From positions 3,047,887-3,111,886 of the forward strand of contig OZ024788.1 of the NCBI GenBank assembly GCA_964017065.1: a DNA stretch of 64,000 nt, given 5' to 3'. Positions 33,045 through 45,100 of the stretch are shown here, one piece after another. Each line of letters opens with the position of its first letter. The first letter of the stretch is position 1. The translations under genes and the position numbers were made by a program. The notes beneath the pieces were generated by a model. That model made no database searches, had not been told where the DNA came from, and worked only from the letters and a program-made list of their open reading frames with translations. This DNA is from Haliclona indistincta. Taxonomy: Eukaryota > Porifera > Demospongiae > Haplosclerida > Chalinidae.

Positions 33045-34049
33045 ATTAGGGAGGCACGGTAGTGACTCCCTATGTAGGGATGAACGAGAAAACAAGATGG
33101 CGGCTACATACAATGTATTAGCGTTCAAACGCTGATATTTCGCCTGGTGTTGAATTTTATACGTCTTTAGGCACTTAGATCTGCTCTCTGGCGTTGCCCC
33201 ATCTTACAGTAGCAAGGAGATGGCTCGAAATTGTTACTAAAGTTACGAACCTGGAAACGGTGAAAATCGAGTTTCGTCATCTTCGTTTTCTTCTTTCTTC
33301 TTTCTTCCACTCGCCTAGCGCCTTTACGCGAGCAGTGCTGAGACCAAAACATCCACAAACAGTCGTGAAATTCTCCTGGCATGTGCCTTTTGAGCTTTGT
33401 TTTTAGCGTAACGGCGATCTAAGTTCCGCGATTTCTCGATCGTGATCCATTGTCAGCTTAGTGTTAGACGCCATTATTGTGATTGCGCAATGCGCACGTG
33501 ACCAAGCAATGGGTAGCGCACGTGACCAAGCAGCTAAAGTATCGCTGCGCCGTGTGGATCACTATCACGGAGAACACACACCCAGCATTTGTCTGGAGTC
33601 TTCGAAGAACGGTGAGCTCGTGTAGGATCGCCATTCTGCACTTGCCAGATAATTATAACCGTCTACAAACAAGTGTGGGCGGGGCTCGTATGCACTGCAT
33701 GCATGCGTAGGCGACTAGGCAGACCTGATACGTACAGCTTAACAATTTTAGCTACAAGTTTAAGAAAAGCCATCAACAACAGGAATACTAAACTAATGGT
33801 GGAAACAAAGACTTCTCCGTACATGCATGATATTGAACTGCACTTCACTAAAAAGAAAAAAGGACACAAACAAGAAATTAAAAAGATTTCTATCGAAATC
33901 AAAAGGATGTAGTGATGAAGAAATCTACCACTGGTTCAATCGTGTTACCATTCTATGCTTGTTCCTTGTTGGTTTACATTGTGAACCAGTGGTAGATTTC
34001 TTCATCACTACATCCTTTTGATTTCGATAGAAATCTTTTTAATTTCTTG
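33045..34049. mobile_element. Foldback family F, copy 3
   Basis: The body (from AGGGAGGCACGGTAGTGACT, through CAAGATGGCGGCTACATACA) matches 34946-35790. It ends in an inverted-repeat hairpin at 33871-34049, arms about 80 bases (CAAGAAATTAAAAAGATTTC and complement). No transposase is recognised. The body is relatively rich in CACGTG-type words. Confidence 0.8.
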
Positions 34050-34945
34050 TTTAGTAAATGATACTGTTTGCACTAGTGCAGACAGGTGTTAACCCCTGTG
34101 GTAAACACCAAGTAGTTCTGAAGTGCCAAGTGCATTAAGCCAGGGTCTAACAAGTAGCTGTATCCCCATAACAGCCTCATAGTACGGCCTTAGGTACAAG
34201 CAACAATGCCCCGCAGAGGCTCACGCACTCAAACAGCCACTACTAAAAGGCAGCTCAAGCATGGTCACGCACATGATAGTCGTTATACTCTGCTGAGCTC
34301 TTATTATCACCCACCTCACCCACCACTCATCCAATTAATACCACTATATTGTATGCCACTGTGAAATTGAATAAAAATGGGGGGGTTCAGGTGCCCCGCA
34401 GGGGAGTGTCGCCAGCCTGACACGCTTGTCAGACACTCTCAGGACACCTCGGACTACCTTCCTCTTTTAACGCCAAAACCCTGTTGAATATAGCTAGAAG
34501 GCAGCCTCACCAGCATGTCAGGTGTCACGGGGGTTAAAAGTTGCTTGTCTGGGTTAAAAGCACTGTTAATCACTGTTAATTATCAGTTTTTTGACAGTTA
34601 CTATTAATCCCAATTGTAATGCCAATGCACTAGCAACTATGTACTAGCAATTGTATTAAAACTTTATAACCGTACATGTAAAACGAACATTTTAAAATGT
34701 TTCATGTTTATTAATATGCTAACCTATTTGTACATGCACATTTAGAAATGGATTCAATTCATGTGTGTTATTTTCTTGCAATAGATTGGTGTATTAATAC
34801 ACATCTGCATTGGTATTTAGAGCCTGAATTTTGTATACTACTAAAATTAATATGGACAGTTAGTATGCAATAATACCTAATCTTAATTTTAGGCATAGCA
34901 CTATAGATACATTAACCCTTGAGTAACTTCTCAGAAAACGTTTAT
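34050..34945. other. Stretch between two foldback copies
   Basis: No gene, repeat or RNA is recognised. A run of Gs and GC-rich sequence near 34380-34450 stands out but shows no interpretable structure. Confidence 0.35.
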
Positions 34946-36198
34946 TAGGGAGACACGGTAGTGTCTCCCTATGTAGGGTTGAACGAGAAAACAAGATGGC
35001 GGCTACATACAATGTATTAGCGTTCAAACGCTGATATTTCGCCTGGTGATGAATTTTATACGTCCAAAGACACTCAGATCTGCTCTCTGGCGTTGCCCCA
35101 TCTTACAGTAGCAAGGAGATTGCTCGAAATTGTTGCTAAAGTGACGAACCTGGAAACGGTGAAAATCGAGTTTCGTCATCTTCGTTTTCTTCTTTCTTTC
35201 TTTCTTTCTTCTTTCTTTCTTCAACTCGCCTAGCGCCTTTACGCGAGCAGTGCCGAGACCAAAACATCCACGAACATTCGTGAAATTCTCCTGGCAGGTG
35301 CCTTTTGAGCATTGTTTTTAGCGAAACGGCGATCTGAATTCCGCGAGTTCTCGATCATGATCCATTGTGAGCTAAGTGTTAGACGCCATTATTGCGATTG
35401 CGCAACACGCACGTGACCAAGCAGTGGCTAGCGCACGTGACCAAGCACTAGCTTGAGTATCGCCATATTTGTCTGGAGTCTTCGAATAACGGCAAACTCG
35501 TGTAGGATCGCCATTCTGCGCTTGCCAGATATAATTATAACCGGCGTTCAAGTCTACAAATAAGTGTGGGCGGGGCTCGTATGCACTGCATGCATGCATG
35601 AATGCGTAGGCGAGTTGGTATGTACATGTACCACATAACAAATATTTTTAGCTACAAGTTTAAAATTGTTAATAATAAAGAAAAGCCATCAGCAACTGGA
35701 AAACTAAACCAATGGTGGAAACCATGACAAAGACGACTCAGTACATGCATGATATTGAACTGCACTTCACTGAAAATGAAAAAAGGACACAAACAAGAAA
35801 ATAAAAAGATTTCTATCGAAATCAAAAGGATGTAGGGTCGTGAAATCTACCACTGGTCCACAATGTAATCTAACAAGGAACATGCATGGAATGCCGGGTA
35901 ACACGATTGACTTGCTAACAGACCATAGATCCCTACATCAGTGGCTGTACATAAGATCAAGAATTATTTTGTCACAAGCTGAATCCAATTCAATTTAATG
36001 CATGTCTGGTGTCAGTCAACAGCAATTAGCTATAGCCAACCACAGCAGCCACTGATGTAGGGATCTATGGTCTGTTAGCAAGTCAATCGTGTTACCCGGC
36101 ATTCCATGCATGTTCCTTGTTAGATTACATTGTGGACCAGTGGTAGATTTCACGACCCTACATCCTTTTGATTTCGATAGAAATCTTTTTATTTTCTT
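34946..36198. mobile_element. Foldback family F, copy 4 (most complete)
   Basis: About 1.25 kb. It opens with a small palindrome AGGGAGACACGGTAGTGTCT and the body shared with 33045, and ends in a very long inverted repeat (35795-36198; arms about 155 bases, near-identical, loop about 90). It lies 3' of the beta-helix gene. The function of such arms is unknown; none of its frames looks coding. Confidence 0.85.
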
Positions 36199-36462
36199 TA
36201 CATTATAGATTTTGCAACAATTGAAAGTAAATCATAAAAGTTCAGCAAAAACAGCAGCTATAAGATGATAACACTTTACTAACAAGGGTCTACATATGGG
36301 ATAGTAAAGCTATAGAAAGTGTATAACAATAAAGAAAACATTAATTTTATTTGGGGTATTGAGAACATGCAACAAAGAGAGCAGTCAAACATTTACATTA
36401 TTAGTTTTAAGTATGCAGTTATTGAATATAGTTGCAGGTGCTCAGTATCGACTGATCAACTC

Positions 36463-39400
36463 CTACTGCTCTTTGTACTCATCAGGATTGAGTACACGAT
36501 CAGCATACAGATCATCTGCAGTATAGTTGTTGATTGAGACTATTGTAACAGGCACAATGAGTGGAGCTCGCTCTTGATTTGGCTGTTGCTCGTTGCCTGG
36601 ATTCCTTTCTTGATTTTTCTTGCAAAATTTAATGATTCGTACACCGCAGAGTTTGAATAAACGATAGGTGGTGAGGTAGAGACAAAGAACCAGGATGGGA
36701 ACGAATACTGTAAATATGAGTCGTGGTTCAAGTGTTCCAAATGTATATGTAATTAGAATACTCATGGTCATGAAGCTGGTGATGTTATGGACAAGAGATT
36801 TATATGGTCTTAAGACAATGACTAAAACCACCATAAAACCACTTAAGCAAGATGCAATGAGGTAGTTATTAAATACAAGGTTAAGTGGTGCTATAAAAAA
36901 AGCAACATAACAGAAGCGAAACAGTAGATATATTCCAGCATAGTACCTTTTCTCACTGTCATCAGTTGCACTGTTTTTGAAGCAGCCCTGATAAGCATCC
37001 ACCAGTGCATGCAGACCTGGCCTGTCCAACTTACATCTTGTAAGACATCGCTGGAAAGATTTGAGATGATAGAATAAGAGAACGATTGTTGGAGTAACTA
37101 CAAATACCAGTAGACACAATATTGCCAGGACACCATATGCAGCATGAGGCCAACCAAAGTAGCTCAAGTTAGCATCATAATAAAATGCTACATGTACACT
37201 GTTGTTATCAACATCATCATTCATGACAACAAAAGTGAACTTCAGCAGTTTTACAGAGGTGGCTAGGAATCTCATGTATGACAGTAGTATCAAGCCAGCA
37301 TAAGTGTCAATTAGTGAAGGCTGTATATTGAATCTTTGCCAGAAGCGAGCCAGTAGCTGATGGACGGGTCTAGTGGTGTATACAACAAGCCTGTAGCCAT
37401 TATTGTACCACTTGATCCAAGTATATGTCACTACTATAAACACCATAGGACAGGCAGCTGTGATGTATTGGAGAAGAATAGCTTTAGTTGCTGTGTCTAT
37501 GAAAGGGATACAGAAAGGAACTGGATCAAGATTGAGAAAATTGAGGTTCCAAATACTGTACACTGTGAGAGGAATACTCAAATAGTACTGGCGAAGATAA
37601 TCTGGTAAATCCCGGGAAGGATCCCAACTATCAACTAAATATGGTGACCAAGATGAATATCCTAGTCCTGGAAATTGCAGTGTCACCATTTGACTGAACA
37701 GTACAAACTCACTGAGACCACCATCAGTGATTTTGATGTGAAGAACTGCCAACAGTGTTAACATAATCAGAACTGGTACTAGTTGCAGTAATATGAAAAC
37801 CACTACTCCATAGTACGGAGAACTACATTCAATACAAGAGAGGTCAGGATCATTAATGGCTACAGCAAATCCCTCACTACAATTACCACATAGTATTCCT
37901 TCTCTGCCTTTAACACATGAATGATTTAATTTAGTATCATAAGAGTATGTAAAAGGACAAGCTCCATATTCACCAGGTGACTGACAACACGAATATTCAA
38001 AACAAAAATCATGATACTGAGGCGATAATGCTGATAGTTCACTACATCCACAGTACTGATCGCCACATTGCTTAAAGTGTATTGTAAGAGCAAATCTAGG
38101 AAACTGAAGTGGATAAACGTAAACGAGTGAGCTTTGATTAGTATGAATATCGGAACAGTCAACTTGCACTGGTGATGTTAAAGTACTCGGTTGATCATCT
38201 GAATATGCTGGACCAGTTATAAACTCCACTGGAATCGTGTATGCCCCTTTACTGATGTAATTTCCCCAGGCATCGTGCAAAGTTAATTGTACTTTGCTGA
38301 AAAGAGCGTCCCCTGAGTAGATTGTATAATCTAGTGAGCCAGTAATCTCATAATAGGCTGGAACCGATTTTAGCTGCCTAGTGCAGTTATCTTTAACACC
38401 TGAACTAGCGATATAAAACCATCCTTTCCAACAAAAATTACTGCCCACAAAAAGTTGTCCAGAGTATACGTAGATGGCATTAGCTTGACCAGTTGCTAGT
38501 TGGTTATCAATAAAGGTAATGTTCACTCCCCAGTCATCAGGATGGAGTGTTGAGTTAATGTGTTTGAAAACACAAGTACCAGTTTGACTCAGTGTACAAG
38601 TATCAGCATAGATGGCACCACCCTGACCTGAAGCTGTGTTGTGCTTGAACAAGAGAGTAGAGCCAGTATTCAGAATGATAGAGCTAGAACCCACCAGGTG
38701 GATACCAGCTCCATTATAAGCACTGTTGTTGATAAACTGTAACTGAGCAGAAGATGAGAGTTCAATGGATGAGGAACGAAGACTCAGAGCTGAAATAAAG
38801 ACTCCTTGTTTATTACCGAAAAACATAACAGCACCTTGGAATGTGACAAGTGGTATAGATTGCATTCGTACATTTCCAAAACAATGAAAAGCATGCATAT
38901 TTCTCTGAGCATTACAACGGCCGTTATTGAAGGTACTGTTGCTTACTGTGGTGTTTAGAAGAGGTTGGTTACACTTACCACTTTGTGACAAGTAAGCAGA
39001 TGATCCTTGAAATGCTGTATTGCTGTCAAATGTACTATTCTCAATGACCAGTTTGTTACTATCAGTCGAACATTCATGAGCATTGTGCACTAGATTTACT
39101 GAAATGCCACCACCAATATCGGCTTCATTCGAGATAATCCTGCTACTATTAATAGTAACTACATTGCCAAAGAGACCATTTGTTCCAGTAGCAGAAAAGC
39201 CAATAAAGATACCTCCACCACTGGCTGAACTAGCCTTCTCTATCAACACCTCATTCTCTGCCACCTCAGCATTGTCTACAGTAACAGTATTACCACTGGC
39301 ATTGTCATAGAAGCCTAGAAACAAACCACCTCCAAACTGTGCTTTGTTGTTGTTCAGACGTACACTATTGACCAGTTGTACAGTGTTGTTGGTTGCTTCT

Positions 39401-40140
39401 CCTCTGAGCACCACTGAGATGCCTCCTCCTCCTCTAGTGGTACTGCCACACGGGTTGATCCACTGGCCAGTAGCTGCATTACTAGCAGTGTTGTGAGTGA
39501 AGGTGGAGTTAGTTATAGTACAGAATGATTGTGAGGTGGCCTCGCTAGCCTCTATCACTAACCCTCCTCCTCCGTACATGAACTGACACGAGTCAATGCT
39601 AACTTTGTCCATTGCATTATAAACAGCAACACCAGTGCCACTAGACTCATTAACGTAAAGATTGCTCAATTCTATTGAGGAGCAGCCAGTAAACAATATT
39701 GCTACTTGGATCGGGTTACAATCATTATCGTGTTCGCTTTGTATCTTTCCACAGTTAATCAAACTTAAGTTACTGATTGTGATATTGGTTGACCGGAGGA
39801 ATGCTAGACCAGCCAATGGCTGACACTCGATGACTACAGGCTCACCTTGACGGGCATTACCCACAATGGCTAGCTGGGACATGTTACTGAGCTGATTCTC
39901 ACTGCCATTGTGCAGCTGGTGTTGTCCTGGTTGGAGGAGGATGGTGATGGAGTGGTTGTAGTGCTGGGCTCCTTTGAGAGCCAGGTTGAGGAAGAGACAG
40001 GGAGTGGAGTAGCCTCCCTCCCAGCAGGAGGAGTCATTGACACCAGTCTGGCTGCTGCTGTCCACATATATCTTCTGGTTAGCATTATAGCAGAGAGAGA
40101 CCACTGGCAGAGCCAGTAGTAAGATGACACTCGGCACCAT
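36463..40140 (-). CDS. 1225-residue beta-helix, cysteine-rich, multi-pass membrane protein
   Basis: Single open frame starting MVPSVILLLALPVVSLC, a signal peptide. Residues about 90-560 contain repeated asparagine-rich strands (NSTF, ELSNL, NNTAS, GGGI, GGAIYAD) typical of right-handed parallel beta-helix proteins with many N-x-S/T sites. A cysteine-rich stalk (GREGILCGNCSEGFAV, about 750-780) precedes 7-9 hydrophobic segments up to about 1165. The cytosolic tail holds ERAPLI, an acidic dileucine-type signal. It probably acts at the cell surface or in endosomes, with the helix outside. Large proteins of this layout occur in sponges and some protists; the function is not established. It is opposite in orientation to the array and sits between P7 and P8. 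The start is supported by the signal peptide. Confidence 0.9.
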   Translation of the reverse strand: MVPSVILLLALPVVSLCYNANQKIYVDSSSQTGVNDSSCWEGGYSTPCLFLNLALKGAQHYNHSITILLQPGQHQLHNGSENQLSNMSQLAIVGNARQGEPVVIECQPLAGLAFLRSTNITISNLSLINCGKIQSEHDNDCNPIQVAILFTGCSSIELSNLYVNESSGTGVAVYNAMDKVSIDSCQFMYGGGGLVIEASEATSQSFCTITNSTFTHNTASNAATGQWINPCGSTTRGGGGISVVLRGEATNNTVQLVNSVRLNNNKAQFGGGLFLGFYDNASGNTVTVDNAEVAENEVLIEKASSASGGGIFIGFSATGTNGLFGNVVTINSSRIISNEADIGGGISVNLVHNAHECSTDSNKLVIENSTFDSNTAFQGSSAYLSQSGKCNQPLLNTTVSNSTFNNGRCNAQRNMHAFHCFGNVRMQSIPLVTFQGAVMFFGNKQGVFISALSLRSSSIELSSSAQLQFINNSAYNGAGIHLVGSSSIILNTGSTLLFKHNTASGQGGAIYADTCTLSQTGTCVFKHINSTLHPDDWGVNITFIDNQLATGQANAIYVYSGQLFVGSNFCWKGWFYIASSGVKDNCTRQLKSVPAYYEITGSLDYTIYSGDALFSKVQLTLHDAWGNYISKGAYTIPVEFITGPAYSDDQPSTLTSPVQVDCSDIHTNQSSLVYVYPLQFPRFALTIHFKQCGDQYCGCSELSALSPQYHDFCFEYSCCQSPGEYGACPFTYSYDTKLNHSCVKGREGILCGNCSEGFAVAINDPDLSCIECSSPYYGVVVFILLQLVPVLIMLTLLAVLHIKITDGGLSEFVLFSQMVTLQFPGLGYSSWSPYLVDSWDPSRDLPDYLRQYYLSIPLTVYSIWNLNFLNLDPVPFCIPFIDTATKAILLQYITAACPMVFIVVTYTWIKWYNNGYRLVVYTTRPVHQLLARFWQRFNIQPSLIDTYAGLILLSYMRFLATSVKLLKFTFVVMNDDVDNNSVHVAFYYDANLSYFGWPHAAYGVLAILCLLVFVVTPTIVLLFYHLKSFQRCLTRCKLDRPGLHALVDAYQGCFKNSATDDSEKRYYAGIYLLFRFCYVAFFIAPLNLVFNNYLIASCLSGFMVVLVIVLRPYKSLVHNITSFMTMSILITYTFGTLEPRLIFTVFVPILVLCLYLTTYRLFKLCGVRIIKFCKKNQERNPGNEQQPNQERAPLIVPVTIVSINNYTADDLYADRVLNPDEYKEQ

Positions 40141-41100
40141 AACAATGGCTATAACAATTCTTACTGAACACCGTAGCTATCAAACTGCACAAATATATAA
40201 AATGTGTTGGCAATGTCCCAATGCTTGAATTGAGCATACCGGCAGTCACATTCACCACAATTGGCAAACAGTCGAGGAAGTATGCCACTTAGACCATATG
40301 CATAACTTAGTAATCATAATCCATAACTTAGTAACCATCCTAACTTAGTAATCATAATCCTCTAGTTTGCTCCAAAGAAAGTTAGAAGTGCATTTTCAAA
40401 TCTTGTTATACCAGTTCACTTGCACAACTTGCTGTTTTATAGACAACCATATTGTTTATCTTTGCGTTAATTTTTGCCAGATGAAATTTTCACTGTTCGG
40501 TTTACTCTGTTTGCTCTAACTTGATGATCATGCGATCGTCAAGCAGTGACAGATCCAGCAAGCTAGCAACTAGCGCTCACGGTCTGTGAGTGTGGTCTAG
40601 CTGACTTCCATGTGGTTAGCACTGCTAGGCTTCTGATTACATAGTTGCAACCCACTACCTTATTCTGCAAACAGCACTGTATTGTATCAGCATTCTCCAC
40701 AGCAATGAGTGCAGTAGTCTTGTTGCAGCGTACCTTAACTTGTAAAATAACTGCAGCAGCTTTGTGTTATCAAAGCATGTCCAGTGTATTACTCAGTGGC
40801 AGTCACATTCACCACTATTGGCAAACACTCGCGGAACTATGCCACTTAGACCATACGCATAATTTAGTAACCATAATCCTCTAGATTGCTCCTAAAAAAG
40901 TTAGAAATGCATTTTCTAATCTTGTTATATATCAGTTCACTTGCATAACTTGCTACTGACAACCATACTATAATATTTATCTTTGCGTTCTTATTGCCAG
41001 ATGAAATTTTCAATGTTTACTCTAACAGAATTGGATTCACATTATCTACATAATGTCGAGCACTACTTTTTCACTGATACTATTCTAGCACTACATAATT
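40141..41100 (-). repeat. Duplicated upstream region of the beta-helix gene
   Basis: The segment 40250-40500 (TATGCCACTTAGACCATATG, TTGCCAGATGAAATTTTCAC) recurs at about 40810-41010 and a third time at 14712-14910. The tandem copy may be an extra promoter of the - strand gene or the remains of a neighbouring copy whose coding part is gone. Confidence 0.75.
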
Positions 41101-41498
41101 TATTAGTTAGACAACGCATCTGAGGATATAGTAAGCGATTTAGACTGAAGCCCGAGAGCCGTTGCTATATAGCGTCCGAGCGTAGCAAGAGCTTCCACAT
41201 TGCGTAGATCCGATTGGATGCGCTGCCTAACTGATTTAGACCATAGCAACAGCAAACAGAAACGGGAATGGCTAACTTGGAGTCCACCCATTCAGATGCC
41301 ATGCCAGAAGTTACCAAACGGGGAGTGTCTACATTCAATTTGCCACATTGAAACTTTGCATTCAACAACTTTGCATTGCATTCAACACTGCATTCAATTT
41401 GCTCACGTGACCAAACGGGGAGTGTCTGCATTCAATTTGCCTGGCAACGCGCGCGAAACTTTGAACTTTACTACATTTACAGTTAGCATAACTGTAAA

Positions 41499-41500
<2 letters not shown>
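41101..41500. other. Gene-free stretch with local duplication
   Basis: Only short local repeats are seen: ACCAAACGGGGAGTGTCT occurs at about 41316 and 41412, each followed by CATTCAATTTGCC. No coding sequence is supported. Confidence 0.4.

Positions 41501-41557
<57 letters not shown>
41501..41557. repeat. (GT)n microsatellite
   Basis: An uninterrupted GT dinucleotide run of 57 bases. Confidence 0.98.
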
Positions 41558-41558
<1 letters not shown>

Positions 41559-41903
41559 ATTATTAGCAAATTGTGCACCAAATTTTTTCACACGTCATCT
41601 CGAATCTGGATGACCAAATAAGGAGTAAGGGTGTGTACATACTAGTATCAGCTGAGGGACCATACTGAAACACAAACAGTCATTATGGTATGCTGTATAC
41701 AACTAACAGCTAGGAGATCATGTGATCAGCTAGCATGCAGACTCATCTGGTAATATGTAGCACAGGGCATGTATAGCCATGTATAACTAACCGTTGATAA
41801 CATTCAATAAATAACCGGTATACATGAAAAACACACAAGAAGTGTGCTTGTGTACGAGTTGATATTCAAAGACAATACACCTTCACAAGAGTTCAGTGCA
41901 ATG

Positions 41904-42056
41904 TATGGACAGTATATGGACAGTATATGGACAGTATATGGACAGTATATGGACAGTATATGGACAGTATATGGACAGTATATGGACAGTATATGGACAG
42001 TATATGGACAGTATATGGACAGTATATGGACAGTATATGGACAGTATATGGATAGT
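41904..42056. repeat. 11-base minisatellite, about 14 units
   Basis: TATGGACAGTA is repeated 13 times perfectly, plus a degenerate last unit. Eleven is not a multiple of three, so three units make an 11-residue repeat and several frames are open on both strands. It lies about 140 bases before the P8 start, in non-coding DNA. Confidence 0.95.
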
Positions 42057-42196
42057 GTCACATAACTTCACAAATTGTAGCCATAACCATTGATGCATAG
42101 TATCACATGATCTCATGCAATAGTGAGTGTTATGAATACACTTGCAGTATTGTAGTTGCTGTTGCAAAGAGACCAGTTGGTAGTGATGTGATAGGT

Positions 42197-45100
42197 ATGG
42201 CTGACTCAGTAGGAAGCCAGCTTTCAGCTGAAGACCATGATCCAGGTAACTCTCATTAAGTGTACATACTGCACAGCAATGAAGCCTCTAGTGTGAATAT
42301 TGTTGCCAGACTGGTCAAGTACTGTTTAATTTGTAGTTATAAACCCAGGTAGAGGAGTCAGAATTCCCATAATATGCACAGAAAACTAAGACTTTTTAAC
42401 CAGTTTAAACTGTAATTATTACTTTGAAATACCTGGTAGTTAAATAATGGTACCAGCAAGCAGCTTTGTACATGACTTTCAATACAAGTCCAGTAAGACG
42501 GCTAGCTGACTATAGACTGCTAGCTGACTATAGACTGCTAGCTGACTGTAGACTGTTGGTTCTTGGTAAGCAGCCTACCTAGTGCTATTCACAAAATACA
42601 GTGGTGTTCAAAATTATTGCTTAGCTATGAAATTAATCTTTAGTAACTCCAGGTCAAGTTAATGGTCAACATCATAATTCTGTGTTTGACATAGCTATGC
42701 AAAACTGCTGTATGCAAGTACAAAAATGAGAATTGATCCCAATTAAAGTGCTGAAGCACAGCTAGTTTTATGTTGGGATAAACTACAGTGTTGCTACAGT
42801 AGTATTCATTATTATTGGAGTGCATTCCATAATAGTACAGCTGCATTGTGCTTGAGTAAACAATGAAACTTGATTTGTATGAGCAGGCAATCATCACATA
42901 CCATCATGCACAATAGGTAGCATCACATTTCAGTATTGTGTACCACAGTTAGTCCAATTGCAATAGACAGAGGGACAGATTTAGGGGTTGCACCCTCCTT
43001 GAGGTATAAAAGTTTCATGAATAAATTACAATTTTCGTCACGCTTCGCCTGATGAGTGGTGCACTCCCCTTTCTGATTTTCTGGACAAATTATCAATAAT
43101 TTTATTTATTGAATTTCACAACAGCAACATTCTGTGCACATGCATACCATACAAAGTGTATAGCAAAACTCTATGCACAATAATACGCACCTGGTAATCT
43201 ATTATGTGCATGCATCATTATTTTTACATGTGATTGACTGGTATGTTCGTCATATTTCTTTAAACAACTAGAAGAAATTTATGAGACACCCAACCAATCA
43301 CCGAGTGGCGCCTTCGTGACTCCTCCCCAATCACCAATTACAGTGCAACCTGATAATATTGACCGTCAACAACATCAAGTTCCTAACAACAATAGGTATA
43401 AAACAGCTACACATTATTTATATGACCTTAAGCCGGTCACCATTAGCTTAAACCAAGTCAAAACAACCAAAGCATTCAACAGTTAATTATTGTTTAGCTA
43501 TGAAATTAATCTTTACTAACTTCAGGTCATGTGCATTCTCATGCATAAATTTTTATGGTCAACATCATACTTCTGCTTTTGACATAGCTATGCAAAACTG
43601 CTGTATGCAAGTACAAAAACTGAGAATTGACCTCAATCACTGAAACACAGCTGGTTTTATGTTGGGATATCCTACAGTGTTGCTACAGTAGTATTCATTA
43701 TTATTGGAGTGCATTCCATAATAGTACAGCTGCATTGTACTTGAGTAAACAATGAAACTTGATTGTACCAGCAGGCAATCACTGATCACACACCACCAGG
43801 TACAATAGGTGAGTACAACAGTCCCGCACAAGATCATTATTGGCCATTGCATTGTCATAATAATGTTAGCCACTCAAACAAAGACCTTGCCCAAGTCCAG
43901 CATTTAAATGCACGATAATATTTTGAAACTAACATTGGTGCACAGAATTTCCAGTCACAAATAAGGCTATTCATGCACAAAGTGTGCAGTTGGGATGCAT
44001 TCAAAATAATTATACCTTGCTTGACGTCTAACTTGCATGTCTAAATCAATAGTAAATTTCAAACACTGTATGTGACATCCATTACTATGCTAAGGTTATG
44101 ACTGGTATGCTCATTCTCTCAATACACACAAACAGATCGTATAGAGAAGCTCTGATAAGACGGTGGACTTCAGTGCAAAGATGGTGGATTTCAGTGCAAA
44201 GATTTTGGAACACGTTGACTCGATCATGGAATGATTGCTGGAGCCTATCTCTTGATGGGGTTGAGGGAACATTGGGTTAGCTCAGACACAGCAAATGACC
44301 CAAAATTTGAACTGTCATTTACAAATTTAGAAAATATTAGAGTGATTGTACATTTTATTTCTGCAGCTGTTACAGCAGAAGCGCTACTGATACCATTCAG
44401 CTTGATCACTGGGCAGCTACTCCACTTCACTAAAAATGAGCTGCAAATACTGCTCACGATTATTCTGACTCTAGTCTCCCTGTTCCTGAACGTTTCTCCA
44501 GCTGTCTGCGTAGTATACAGCTGGGCAAATCAGATGATCAAGGTATCCAATATAACGTTCACCATCAATGTGCAAAAGATGAACAACAGCCAGCTACCTC
44601 CAGTACTGTTTCGACGTGACTTAGTACCTGATTACAATCAGACAATTTTATCACTGACGAACTTACAGGAAAGTGTCAATCTTAGCAATTTCTCATCAGT
44701 TCATCAAAATATGACGAATCTATCGACTGAAATAAATCCACTGAATGACAAGCATGTAATCGATAATTTGAAAGAATTTGAATCTTACGTTAAACTGGTC
44801 ATTGCATTCTTTGTGGTTTCTAGCGCTCTGTCCTTCATATTCATCATATTTGCTCTCACATGTACATACAAGCTAGCTTGGTTGAGAAGATCCTGCCAGA
44901 GACGACAAAGAGATGAAGAAGCTCCTCTCATAAACCACGAAGACACAAAGCCTTTAGATCCATTTCCGTTTAGTCCCGAAAATAAAAATACCTCCACTCG
45001 ATTAGACCTGCCAGAGTCTCTATACTTTGTCACTCTTTTTCTACTGAACTTGATCATTCTGTTTCTTTGTGTTTATTTCTTTGTACAATGGCACTACTTT

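Noticed and set aside
36463..40140. Bacterial contamination (polymorphic membrane protein)
   Set aside because: The beta-helix repeats resemble such proteins, but the C-terminal multi-pass region, AT-rich codon use and duplicated eukaryotic-style flanks within the same array argue for a resident gene.
41501..42056. CRISPR array
   Set aside because: Simple tandem repeats without unique spacers, in nuclear animal-like DNA.
41804..42167. Tyr/Ser/Ile/Pro repeat proteins around the 11-base minisatellite
   Set aside because: Produced by translating a non-coding repeat; no family similarity.
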